This document shows positions 17,882 to 27,037 of a stretch of 64,000 bases of DNA, piece by piece. The stretch comes from Maricaulis sp. (GTDB lineage Bacteria; Pseudomonadota; Alphaproteobacteria; Caulobacterales; Maricaulaceae). Under the pieces are notes generated by a model that saw only the letters and a program-made list of their open reading frames with translations, was not told where the DNA came from and made no database searches. The DNA lies in NCBI GenBank assembly GCA_002692855.1, contig NZMJ01000117.1:123304-187303 (forward strand), read 5' to 3'. Every line of letters starts with the position of its first letter. The first letter of the stretch is position 1. A program made the translations under genes and the position numbers.

Positions 17882-19086
17882 GCGACGCAATCGTCATTCT
17901 CGGGGCCGGGCAGGCCGGCGTTCAGCTGGCCGACAGCCTGCGCCGCGAAAAGTGTACGCGCCCGATTGTCCTGCTGAGTGACGAGACCGACTTCCCCTAT
18001 CAGCGCCCGCCCCTGTCGAAGACCTACCTGCTCGGCAGCTTCGCAGAGGAACGTCTGCCCCTGCGCGGTCCTGACTTCTATGACGGTCATGGCATCGACT
18101 TGCGCCTTGGCGTCGCCGCTGAATCCATCGACCGGGATACAAGAACGGTCCGTCTGTCGACCGGCGAAGACCTGGCCTATGGCACGCTGGTCCTGGCAAC
18201 GGGCACGCGCGTCAGGGACCTGCCCATCCCCGGCATCGGCGGACCGCGGGTCCATGCCCTGCGAAGCCTCGCCGACTCGCGCAAGATCCGGGCGGCGCTG
18301 GAAGGCGCGCGCCATGTGGCGGTCATCGGCGGCGGATTCATTGGCCTGGAAACGGCCAGCGCCGCCGCGAAAATGGGCAAGCAGGTGACGGTGGTCGAAA
18401 TGCTCGACCGTCTGATGCGCCGCGCCGTCGGGCCGCGCATCTCCAGCTTTTTTCACGAGCTTCACGCCGCAAACGGCGTTGAGATCCGCTATGGCGCCGA
18501 GGTCCGGAGCATTGGCGAGGCGGGTACGATCACCCTTGGAAACGGCGACCTGCTCGACAGCGACCTGGTCATTCTGGGCGCGGGCGTCGTGCCCAATTGC
18601 GAACTCGCGACCGAGGCAGGACTGGCCTGCAATAACGGTATCGATACCGACGAGTATGGCCGCACGGCTGATCCGGACATCTTTGCCATTGGCGATTGCG
18701 CTCACCATCTCAGCGCCTTTGCGCGCGCCCGCATCCGCCTGGAATCGATCCAGAACGCCGCCGATCAGGCGCGCGCGCTGGCAAAGACCCTGGCGGGAAC
18801 GCCCACCGCCTATGTCGAAGTGCCGTGGTTCTGGTCAGACCAGTATGACGTGAAACTGCAGATGGCGGGTCTCTCGGACGGTGCCGACCAGCAGGTCGAG
18901 CGCGGCGACCCCGCCTCGGGCAGCTTCTCGGTCTTCTACTTCCGCGAAGGACGCGTCATTGCCGCCGACAGTGTTCGCGCGCCGGCCGACCACATGGCGA
19001 TGCGCCGCATCCTGGCAAAGCCCGATCCGGCCCTGACGGCCGAGGAAGCCGCGGATACCGGCTTTGACCTGAAACAGAGAATGTAG
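17878..19086 (+). CDS. FAD-dependent NAD(P)H oxidoreductase (ferredoxin/rubredoxin reductase-like)
   Basis: Flavoprotein reductase, 402 aa, of the putidaredoxin/rhodocoxin reductase type, which passes electrons from NAD(P)H to small iron-sulphur proteins. The FAD-binding motif is VILGAGQAGVQLADSL at the N-terminus, the second dinucleotide motif is VAVIGGGFIGLETAS (about residue 145), and the late FAD motif is IFAIGDCA (about 275). YQRPPLSK is typical of this branch. The C-terminal domain (VPWFWSDQYDVKLQMAG) matches the reductase C-terminal domain. The start overlaps the stop of the racemase-like gene. No ferredoxin or P450 gene lies in the window, so the partner is unknown. Confidence 0.88.
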   Translation: MSDAIVILGAGQAGVQLADSLRREKCTRPIVLLSDETDFPYQRPPLSKTYLLGSFAEERLPLRGPDFYDGHGIDLRLGVAAESIDRDTRTVRLSTGEDLAYGTLVLATGTRVRDLPIPGIGGPRVHALRSLADSRKIRAALEGARHVAVIGGGFIGLETASAAAKMGKQVTVVEMLDRLMRRAVGPRISSFFHELHAANGVEIRYGAEVRSIGEAGTITLGNGDLLDSDLVILGAGVVPNCELATEAGLACNNGIDTDEYGRTADPDIFAIGDCAHHLSAFARARIRLESIQNAADQARALAKTLAGTPTAYVEVPWFWSDQYDVKLQMAGLSDGADQQVERGDPASGSFSVFYFREGRVIAADSVRAPADHMAMRRILAKPDPALTAEEAADTGFDLKQRM

Positions 19087-19108
19087 GCGAAGCCGCGGGA
19101 GGCGGAAT

Positions 19109-19807
19109 TCAGACCCGCCCGGTCACCGGCACCAGCGCGCCCGTCATGGCATGGGCCTGCTCGGACGAGAGGAACAGGATCACTTCGGCCAGGTCCTTCG
19201 GAGCCACCCAGGTTTTTGGATCGGCATCCGGCATGTCGGCCCGGTTCTGCGGCGTGTCGATGATCGATGGCAGGACGGCGTTGACGGTCAGCGAACGGTC
19301 GGCCTTGGTTTCCTCGGCCAGCGCCTCGGTCAGGCGCATGACGCCCGACTTCGATGCCGCATAGGCGCCCATGCCCATGCCGGCCTTCACCGCACCCGCA
19401 GCGCCAACATTGATGATCCGCCCGGCCGGCGCGGATTTCAGGGCGGGCAGAGCGGCGCGGCAGGCCACGGCCGCCGTTTTCACATTGATCCTGTAGAGGA
19501 AGTCCCAACGGTCGATGGAGCCGCCTTCGAGCGTTTCCCAGGCAAAGCCCCCGGCGATGTTGCACAAGGCATCCAGTCGGCCGAACCGGTCCGTAATCGC
19601 CTCGATCGCCTCGACGGCCTGGGCTTCGTTGGTCAGGTCGACGCTCCCGAGGCACAGCACGTTCGACCCGGCCGCGCACATCCCGTCCGGCGGGGTTTCG
19701 GCCCGGTCGATCAGGGCGACCCGTGCCCCGCGCGCCTGCGCCAGCTCGGCGACGGCAGACCCCAGCACTCCGAACCCGCCGGTGATGGCGATGACCTTGT
19801 CTTTCAT
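19109..19807 (-). CDS. Short-chain dehydrogenase/reductase lacking the usual catalytic serine
   Basis: SDR-family protein, 232 aa. The cofactor motif GGFGVLGSAVA is at the N-terminus; an NIAGG motif replaces the usual NNAG; and YAASKSG supplies the catalytic Tyr and Lys. The position 13 residues before that Tyr, normally Ser, reads Ala in INVGAAGAVKAG, so activity may be altered or absent. The C-terminus (MTGALVPVTGRV) is normal for the family. Convergent with the FAD reductase, 22 bases from its end. The substrate cannot be predicted. The coding sequence is otherwise intact and shows normal codon use. Confidence 0.85.
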   Translation of the reverse strand: MKDKVIAITGGFGVLGSAVAELAQARGARVALIDRAETPPDGMCAAGSNVLCLGSVDLTNEAQAVEAIEAITDRFGRLDALCNIAGGFAWETLEGGSIDRWDFLYRINVKTAAVACRAALPALKSAPAGRIINVGAAGAVKAGMGMGAYAASKSGVMRLTEALAEETKADRSLTVNAVLPSIIDTPQNRADMPDADPKTWVAPKDLAEVILFLSSEQAHAMTGALVPVTGRV

Positions 19808-19964
19808 GGGCGCTCCTCATGCGTGTTTGGTTCAGGCTAGCCGGTTCGGCCCGGCCATCAAGCCCGGAACCCGGCTTAGAAAAAATTGCCCGCAGATTGT
19901 CAAAATTCCCGGCATGAATTTGCCTTAACACGGTGTAAGCTTGGGGAAGGACAGGGAGGATTTC

Positions 19965-22900
19965 ATGGGCATTCGGCTTCATCGCGCCGCAGCATTCGCT
20001 GTGTGCGCACTCGCGCTCATCGTTTCAGCTTGCGGCGAACGGGAGGGCGGAGGCCAGACTGATCCCGCCGAAGCTGCCCTTCTTCGAGACCGCGCCGCCG
20101 ACGCGCCCCGCGCCGAGGCCGAAATCTCCACCCGCTTTGAGTATTTGCGGTACCGGGTGAATGTCGAAGACGCCACGCCCAGCCTCTGCCTCGTCTTCTC
20201 CGGCCCGCTCGACCCCGAGCGAGACTACGCCCCTTTCCTGCGCATCGACCCCGAAACTCCGCTCGCCCTGTCCGTGAACGGGCAGACCCTGTGTCTGGGC
20301 GGCGTCGATTTCGGCACCTCCTATGACGTGACGCTGCGCGAAGGACTTCCGGCCGAAGATGGACGGACACTCGCATTCGACCAGACGACGACGCTCGAAT
20401 TCGGCGACCGTCCCGCCTATGTCGGCTTTTCGGGCGGCGGCGTGATCCTGCCGCGCATCGAAGCCGACGGCATTCCGATCGAGACGGTCAATGTCGACAG
20501 CGTCGCAATATCTGTCTTCCAGATCACGGATCGCGCCCTGGCCTTCCGGTCGATCTCGCAAGGCTTCACCGCCGGTGAAGGCGAGTATGACTGGCTCTAT
20601 GGCGAGGAAAGCCCCGACGGCGTTGCGCGCCTGATCTGGGAAGGCGAGATGGATACCGGCGGTAACATCAACGCCCCGAATGTCACCGTCATGCCGCTGG
20701 CCTCGACAATCGGTGACCTGCGTCCGGGCGCCTATTTCATGCGCGTCACGGACGCCGGTGTGGACGAGGACGAGCGCCAACCCGCGCGCGCCGCGCGATG
20801 GTTCGTCATCACCGACCTCGCCCTCACCGGCTATACCGGCAGCGATGGCATCGACGTGACGGTGCGATCACTCCAGACCGCCCGTCCACAGGACGATGTC
20901 CGCATCGAACTGGTAGCCCGGTCAAACGAGATCCTCGCCACCCGCACCACAGCGAATGACGGCCGGGTCAGCTTCGACGGTCCGATCATCAATGGCAGCG
21001 GCGATACCGCGCCGCGCATGGTCTTCGCCTATGGGCCGCAGGGCGATTTCGCCGTGCTCGACCTTGACCGCTCGCCCGTCGATCTCAGCGAGGATGCGGT
21101 CGGTGGCCGCGATGCGCCCGAAGGCGCCGACGCCTTCCTCTATCTCGACCGCGGCATCTATCGCCCCGGCGAGACCGTCCACATGACCGGCCTGATCCGC
21201 GATTCCGAGGCCCGCGCCATCAGCGACCGCCCCGGTTCGGTGATCGTCTACGCCCCGAACGGAATCGAGAACCAGCGCTTCCGCTTCGAGACCGCACCCG
21301 AAGCCGGTGCAGTCCAGTTCGATTTCGACGTTCCCCGCGCCGCCGCCCGCGGCATCTGGCGCATGGCGCTCGACGTGGATGGTCTGGGTGTGGTGGGCCG
21401 GGTCAGTTTCTCGGTCGAGGATTTCGTTCCGCAGCGGATTGCGCTCGAGATCGAAACCGATTCCGAAACGCCCGTGCTCGCCGGAGAGACCCGCGCCATC
21501 GAAGCCGATGTGCGCTTCCTCTACGGCGCACCGGGGGCCGGTCTTCCGGTCGAGGGCGAAGTGCGGATCGAGGCCGATTTCAATCCCTTCCCGGCCTATT
21601 CCGACTACAGCTTCGGACGCCACGACGAAGATTTTCGCGAACGGACCTTCGACCTGACCGAGTCAATCGCCGACGGATCGGGCCACGCCACGCTTCTGGT
21701 CGATCCCGATGGGGAAGGCGATGAAGCGTCACGCCCCTTGCGGCTTCGCGCCGTTGTGCGCGCCATCGAGCCCGGCGGCCGACCGGTCGCCGATGATGTG
21801 CGCATCCCCTACCGCCCGCGCGAGCGTTATCTCGGCCTCGACCCGCAGTTTGAAAACCGGTCCCAGCGCGATCAGACCGCCAGCTTCGGCGTCATTGCAC
21901 TCGACGCCCTCGGCACACCGGTCACGACCGCCGTCGAGTGGCGGCTGATCCGGATCGATTACCGCTACGACTGGTACCGCGAGGACAACGGCCCGTGGCG
22001 TTGGCGCCGGACCCGCAACGTGGTCACCATCGAGGACGGCGTGCAGCAGGTCGGCCCCGAAGGCGCATCCATCGAGACGCCTCCCCTCGACTGGGGCAGC
22101 TACCAATTGATCGTCACCGACCCGCTGACCGGCGTTGAATCGAGCGATGCCTTCTGGGTCGGCTGGGGGTCCCAGCCCGTCGACGGCGTCGAGGCGCCTG
22201 ACCGCGTGTCCATCGCCACGCCCGATTCGGGTGTCCGGTCCGGCCGCCAGGCCGAGATCACCATCCTCGCCCCCTATGCCGGGATCGCGGAAGTCGTGGT
22301 CGCCACCGACCGCGTGATCGAATCCCGGACAGTGGACGTCGGCCAGGAAGGCGCACGCGTCTCCCTGCCGGTGACAGCGGACTGGGGGGCCGGTGCCTAT
22401 GTCATGGTGACGGTCTACACGCCGCGCGATCCGGTCGCGCAGCCGCGTCCGCGCCGCGCCGTGGGGGTGGCCTACATTCCCGTCGACGTCGCGGACCGGA
22501 CACTGGACCTGACACTCGACACGCCTGAAGTGGTTCGCCCGCGTCAGCCCCTGACCGTCACGGTCGAGGCCGAAGGCAATGTCCGCGAAGCCTATCTGAC
22601 CCTGGCGGCCGTCGATGAAGGCATCCTGCTTCTGACGCGCTTCCAGTCGCCCGATCCGGTCGAGCATTTCTTCGGCCGCAAGCGTCTGGCCGTCGACATG
22701 TATGACGATTATGGCCGCTTGCTGGACCCCAATCAGGGTGCCGCTGCCGAGGTCCGCTCGGGCGGTGACCAGATTGGCGGGGCCGGTCTGACGGTCGTTC
22801 CCACCCGTACCGTTGCGCTGTTCCAGGGACCGGTCCGGTTCAACGGCAATGGCCGCGCCGAGATCGAGCTCGACATCCCCGATTTCAACGGCGAACTGCG

Positions 22901-24842
22901 CCTGATGGCAGTTGCCTGGACGCCGTCCGGCCTGGGTTCGGCCTCGCAGCCACTCACGGTGCGCGACGAAGTCCCGTCCGAACTGATCCTGCCGCGCTTC
23001 CTGGCACCGGATGACACGGCTTTTGGCACCGCCACGCTCGACAATGTCGAAGGCGAAGCCGGCACCTATACCGTGACCATCGACGCCGGCGCGGGACTGA
23101 GCGTCACCGAGCCTGAATTCCCGCTCGAATTGTCGACCGCGGAACGACGCGATGCGCCGGTCGAGATCGCTGCCGGTGAGACCGGCGTGACCACAATCGG
23201 CATCACGGTTGCCGGACCCGATTTCGCGGTCCAGCGCAGTTATCCGATCCAGGTCCGTTCGGCCTTCCTGCCGGTCAGCCGGGTCAACCGTACCCGCGTG
23301 ATGGATGGCGCCAACTACTCGCCCGACCCGAACGTCCTTGACGGATTCGTTGACGGCTCCGGCAGCGTTCAGGTCAGCTTCTCGGCACTGCCGATGGATG
23401 CGGCAGCCCTCTATGAATCGCTGTCGCGCTATCCCTATGGCTGCACCGAACAGCAGGTCAGCCGCGCCATGCCGCTGCTCTATGCCGACCAGATGGCGGC
23501 ATTGGGCGGAGTGGAGTCCGATTCCGAAATCCGCCGGCGCGTCGCCGATGCGGTGGAAACCATCCTCAACCGCCAGAGTGCAGACGGAGCCATCGGCCAA
23601 TGGCGGATGGGCGACCGGAACGCCAATCCCTGGCTCGGCGCCTACGCGGTCGATTTCCTCGCCCGCGCCCGCGAGCAGGGATATGCCGTGCCCGATGCTG
23701 CGCTCGACCGCGCCTACACCGTGCTCGATGGCGTGTCGCGTCTCGAACTGTGGCGGGCCTCGGGCTATGAAACCCAGGTGCGCCGGGGTCCGTGGCAATA
23801 CGACACCCAGGATCGCCTGAACCATCGCAGCGCCGCCTACGCGCTTTACGTCCTCGCCCGGGCGGGCCGGGTGGATCGCGCCCAGCTGCGTTACATGCAC
23901 GACCGGCTTCTCACCGAGATCGAAAGCCCGATGGCCCGCGCGCATATCGGGGCCGGGCTGGCGATGATCGGCGATCAGGCTCGCTCGCGCAGCGCCTTCA
24001 ACGCAGCCGTCGAGGCGCTCGGTTACAACAATGCCGGTGACTGGTACCAGACCCCCCGGCGTGACATTGCCGGCGTTCTGGCACTCGCGGCGGAGGCCGG
24101 AAACGACGATATCGTCACCGCCCTCACCGAACGGGTCGCGACCGATCTGCCTGAACCCGACCGCCTGACGACACAGGAAAAGGCCTTCCTCCTCCTCGCG
24201 GCCCGGGCCCTCGTGGGCGACACGACCGAAGTCAATGTCCCGGTGGACGGCGATGCGGAGATGGTCACCGCCAACCGGACCTATCGTCTGGATGCGGCGC
24301 AATTGGCCGGCACCCCGGTCTTCACGAACCGCACCGGCAATCCGGTCTGGATGACCCAGATCGCCCGCGGCGCGCCGATTGACGCCCCGCCCGCGGTTTC
24401 TGAGAACCTGCGCGTGTCGAAAATGGTCCTCACCCCGACCGGTGCGACCGCCGACCTGGCCAATGTGACCCAGGGTGACCGCTTCATCGTGGCCATCACC
24501 GTGACCGGCACCGAACAGCGCCGCGCCCCGATCGTCATCGCCGATCTCCTGCCGGCCGGATTCGAGATCGAAGCCGTGCTCGAACCGCAGGATGGAGGAT
24601 CCAACGGCGTCTATAGCTTCCTTGGCGATCTCGCGTCCGCGAACATTGCCGAGGCGCGCGATGACCGCTTCGTGGCCGCGATTGATCTCTATGAGCGGCG
24701 CGGCTACCGCCTCGCCTATGTCGTTCGCGCCGTGACACCCGGCGACTTCGTCATTCCCGGCGCCAATGCCGAGGACATGTACCGCATGGATGTCTTCGCC
24801 CGGTCCGAGGCTGGCCGGGTGACCATCCGCCCGCGCAGCTAG
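19965..24842 (+). CDS. Alpha-2-macroglobulin family lipoprotein with thioester motif
   Basis: Bacterial alpha-2-macroglobulin thought to trap foreign proteases in the periplasm and protect the envelope. 1625 aa, close to the E. coli YfhM length. The start is ATG 19965 after GGGAGGA; the ORF track begins 24 bases earlier. The signal ends in a lipobox, LIVSAC, so the protein is lipidated. Several macroglobulin-like domains follow, then a bait-like region, and the reactive thioester GCTEQ at about Cys1160-Gln1163, followed by the alpha-helical thioester-domain segment (LNHRSAAYALYVLARAG). It is followed after 5 bases by pbpC, the classic partner thought to repair peptidoglycan after the macroglobulin has trapped an attacker. 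Assignment is secure. Confidence 0.94.
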   Translation: MGIRLHRAAAFAVCALALIVSACGEREGGGQTDPAEAALLRDRAADAPRAEAEISTRFEYLRYRVNVEDATPSLCLVFSGPLDPERDYAPFLRIDPETPLALSVNGQTLCLGGVDFGTSYDVTLREGLPAEDGRTLAFDQTTTLEFGDRPAYVGFSGGGVILPRIEADGIPIETVNVDSVAISVFQITDRALAFRSISQGFTAGEGEYDWLYGEESPDGVARLIWEGEMDTGGNINAPNVTVMPLASTIGDLRPGAYFMRVTDAGVDEDERQPARAARWFVITDLALTGYTGSDGIDVTVRSLQTARPQDDVRIELVARSNEILATRTTANDGRVSFDGPIINGSGDTAPRMVFAYGPQGDFAVLDLDRSPVDLSEDAVGGRDAPEGADAFLYLDRGIYRPGETVHMTGLIRDSEARAISDRPGSVIVYAPNGIENQRFRFETAPEAGAVQFDFDVPRAAARGIWRMALDVDGLGVVGRVSFSVEDFVPQRIALEIETDSETPVLAGETRAIEADVRFLYGAPGAGLPVEGEVRIEADFNPFPAYSDYSFGRHDEDFRERTFDLTESIADGSGHATLLVDPDGEGDEASRPLRLRAVVRAIEPGGRPVADDVRIPYRPRERYLGLDPQFENRSQRDQTASFGVIALDALGTPVTTAVEWRLIRIDYRYDWYREDNGPWRWRRTRNVVTIEDGVQQVGPEGASIETPPLDWGSYQLIVTDPLTGVESSDAFWVGWGSQPVDGVEAPDRVSIATPDSGVRSGRQAEITILAPYAGIAEVVVATDRVIESRTVDVGQEGARVSLPVTADWGAGAYVMVTVYTPRDPVAQPRPRRAVGVAYIPVDVADRTLDLTLDTPEVVRPRQPLTVTVEAEGNVREAYLTLAAVDEGILLLTRFQSPDPVEHFFGRKRLAVDMYDDYGRLLDPNQGAAAEVRSGGDQIGGAGLTVVPTRTVALFQGPVRFNGNGRAEIELDIPDFNGELRLMAVAWTPSGLGSASQPLTVRDEVPSELILPRFLAPDDTAFGTATLDNVEGEAGTYTVTIDAGAGLSVTEPEFPLELSTAERRDAPVEIAAGETGVTTIGITVAGPDFAVQRSYPIQVRSAFLPVSRVNRTRVMDGANYSPDPNVLDGFVDGSGSVQVSFSALPMDAAALYESLSRYPYGCTEQQVSRAMPLLYADQMAALGGVESDSEIRRRVADAVETILNRQSADGAIGQWRMGDRNANPWLGAYAVDFLARAREQGYAVPDAALDRAYTVLDGVSRLELWRASGYETQVRRGPWQYDTQDRLNHRSAAYALYVLARAGRVDRAQLRYMHDRLLTEIESPMARAHIGAGLAMIGDQARSRSAFNAAVEALGYNNAGDWYQTPRRDIAGVLALAAEAGNDDIVTALTERVATDLPEPDRLTTQEKAFLLLAARALVGDTTEVNVPVDGDAEMVTANRTYRLDAAQLAGTPVFTNRTGNPVWMTQIARGAPIDAPPAVSENLRVSKMVLTPTGATADLANVTQGDRFIVAITVTGTEQRRAPIVIADLLPAGFEIEAVLEPQDGGSNGVYSFLGDLASANIAEARDDRFVAAIDLYERRGYRLAYVVRAVTPGDFVIPGANAEDMYRMDVFARSEAGRVTIRPRS

Positions 24843-24847
24843 ACGCG

Positions 24848-26914
24848 ATGCGCATCCCGGTCTGGGTCACGGCAATCCACGCCGCCATCCTTGCGATGGC
24901 GGCGGGGTTGTTCGTCCTCGACCGGGCCCTTCCGCCGGACATGGGACGCGGCACCGAAATGTCGGTCGTCGTCACCGACAGCGGCGGCCGGGCGCTGCGT
25001 GTTTTCCCGGTTGAAGACGGGCGGTGGCGGCTCGCCGCCGACATCGACCGGATCGACCCGGCCTTCATCGACGCCCTGATCGCCATCGAGGACCAGCGCT
25101 TCTACGAACATGCAGGCGTCGACCCGCTCGCCGTCATGCGCGCCGCCCTCACGTCGGCGCGTGCGGGCCGGATCGTTTCGGGGGCCTCGACCCTGACCAT
25201 GCAGACCGCGCGGCTGCTGGAGCCGCGCCCCCGGACGCTCGGGTCCAAGATCGTCGAGAGCTGGCGCGCGCTTCAGCTTGAACGCCGCCTGTCAAAGGAC
25301 GAGATCCTCGAACTTTACCTGTCGCTCGCTCCCTATGGCGGCAATCTGGAAGGCATTCGGGCCGCCTCCTGGGCCTATTTCGGGCGCGAGCCTGAACGCC
25401 TGACGGCCGAACAGATCGCCCTGCTGGTCGCGCTGCCGCAATCGCCCGAAGTCCGCCGTCCGGACCTGCGTCCCGCGAACGCACGGACAGCGCGGGCGGC
25501 GATTCTCGACCGGCTTGCCGCGTCCAGCCTGCTGACACCGGCACGGGCCGGCGAAGCCGCCGGCGAGGACCTGCCCTCGCGCGCCGACTTTCCCGCCGCC
25601 GCCTGGCACGCCGCAGACGAGGCGCGCCGCCGCGCGCCGGGCGTCACCGACATCGTGACCTCCCTCGATGGTGGACTTCAGGCCGAACTGGAATCGCTTG
25701 CCCGCGCCGAGGCCGAGCTTGCCGGTCACGACGTCCAGATCGCCATTCTGGTCGTGGAGACCCGCACCCGCGCAGTTCGAGCAGCGGTCGGGTCGGCCGG
25801 CCGCGACAGACAGGGCGGCTGGATCGATCTCACCGATCGTGCCCGCTCGCCGGGTTCGACCTTGAAGCCCTTCATCTACGCCCTCGCCTTCGATGACGGA
25901 TTTGCCACCTCCGGCACGCGCATGGCCGACATTCCGCGCGCCTTTTCGGCCTATCAGCCCGAGAATTTCGACCGAAGCTTTCGCGGCGATGTGACGGTGG
26001 CGGAGGCCTTGCAGCACTCACTGAACGTTCCGGCCGTGCTGGCGCTCGACGCGGTCGGCGCGCGCCGGTTCGCCGCATCGCTCGACTTTGCCGGCGCCCA
26101 TGGCCGCATCACGGCCAGCGGAGATGACGACGCCGGTCTCGCCATTGCGCTCGGCGGCGTCGGGCTGACGGTGCGCGAGGTTGCGACCCTCTACGCGGCA
26201 CTCGGGGATGGGGGCTCGGCGCGGCCCTTGAGCTGGCTGGACGACCAGTCCGACATCGATGCCGCCACTCCCGCCCAGCCCCTGATGACGCGGGAGACCG
26301 CAGACGAGATCGTCTCCATCCTGCGCCGTGCTCCGCATCCCGGCGGGCGCATGCCGGCCGAGTTGTCGCGCGGCGCGCCGCGCATCGCGTTCAAGACCGG
26401 AACCTCCTGGGGGTTTCGCGATGCCTGGGCGGCAGGTGTGGGCGATGGCTACACCATCGTCGTCTGGGTCGGACGTCCGGACGGGACGCCGCGCCCCGGC
26501 GTCACCGGCCGTGAGGGCGCCTTGCCGATCCTGTTCGACGTCTTTGACCGTGCGCGGCGCTACACCACGGATCCGCAGGGCGGTTGGGGCCAGCCCGAAT
26601 CCGGAACTGACAACACACCGCCCGCCCCGCTGCGCCGTTTCGGGGATTCCCTGCCCCCTGAAATCGTCTTTCCGCCCGACGGGTCGGAAGTCTGGGCCAA
26701 TGACGAGGGACGCCCGCTGGTTCTGGCCGGGCGCGGAACCGGGCGCCTGAACTGGTATGTCGATGGACAGCCTGCGGCCCGCAATGGCGCGGGCGATCCG
26801 GTCTGGTCGCCGCCGGGGCGCGGCTTCTACACGATTGCTGCGGTCGACTCGCAGGGACGCACCGCCTCGTCGCGGGTACGCATCCGCACTGCCAGCGATC
26901 GCCCGCTGCCCTGA
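24848..26914 (+). CDS. pbpC: Penicillin-binding protein 1C, bifunctional transglycosylase/transpeptidase
   Basis: Peptidoglycan synthase anchored by one N-terminal membrane helix (about residues 5-27). 688 aa. The glycosyltransferase (GT51) domain has EDQRFYEHAGVDP and the segment GASTLTMQTARLL. The transpeptidase domain has SPGSTLKPF (catalytic Ser337, Lys340), SLN and KTGTSWGFRDAWAAG. A C-terminal beta domain (from about 605) is the BiPBP_C module typical of PbpC. The gene follows the macroglobulin lipoprotein by 5 bases, the conserved pairing for envelope defence and repair. All catalytic motifs are present. ATG 24848 is the natural start. Confidence 0.95.
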   Translation: MRIPVWVTAIHAAILAMAAGLFVLDRALPPDMGRGTEMSVVVTDSGGRALRVFPVEDGRWRLAADIDRIDPAFIDALIAIEDQRFYEHAGVDPLAVMRAALTSARAGRIVSGASTLTMQTARLLEPRPRTLGSKIVESWRALQLERRLSKDEILELYLSLAPYGGNLEGIRAASWAYFGREPERLTAEQIALLVALPQSPEVRRPDLRPANARTARAAILDRLAASSLLTPARAGEAAGEDLPSRADFPAAAWHAADEARRRAPGVTDIVTSLDGGLQAELESLARAEAELAGHDVQIAILVVETRTRAVRAAVGSAGRDRQGGWIDLTDRARSPGSTLKPFIYALAFDDGFATSGTRMADIPRAFSAYQPENFDRSFRGDVTVAEALQHSLNVPAVLALDAVGARRFAASLDFAGAHGRITASGDDDAGLAIALGGVGLTVREVATLYAALGDGGSARPLSWLDDQSDIDAATPAQPLMTRETADEIVSILRRAPHPGGRMPAELSRGAPRIAFKTGTSWGFRDAWAAGVGDGYTIVVWVGRPDGTPRPGVTGREGALPILFDVFDRARRYTTDPQGGWGQPESGTDNTPPAPLRRFGDSLPPEIVFPPDGSEVWANDEGRPLVLAGRGTGRLNWYVDGQPAARNGAGDPVWSPPGRGFYTIAAVDSQGRTASSRVRIRTASDRPLP

Positions 26915-26965
26915 CGGGGCCGGGCGTTCGCGCACTACAGCACCCGGGAAAATTTCAACGCATCG

Positions 26966-27005
26966 TGAAAAAGGAAACGCCCCGCACCCGGAAAGGTGCG
27001 AGGCG
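26966..27005 (-). terminator. Rho-independent terminator of the repeat-protein gene
   Basis: On the minus strand CGCCTCGCACC pairs with GGTGCGGGGCG (11 bp with one U-G pair), followed by TTTCCTTTTT. It begins 33 bases after the stop at 27038. The mismatch on the plus strand shows it serves the minus-strand gene. Confidence 0.85.
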
Positions 27006-27037
27006 CTCCAACCCCTCTCATTCAGTTCGCTGCGTGC

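Noticed and set aside
21729-24302. 857-aa open frame antisense to the macroglobulin gene (similarly 61436-63814 minus and 54955-57234 plus)
   Set aside because: These lie opposite clearly recognised genes and show the Arg/Gly/Asp/His-rich composition produced by GC-rich codon usage, with no domain pattern.
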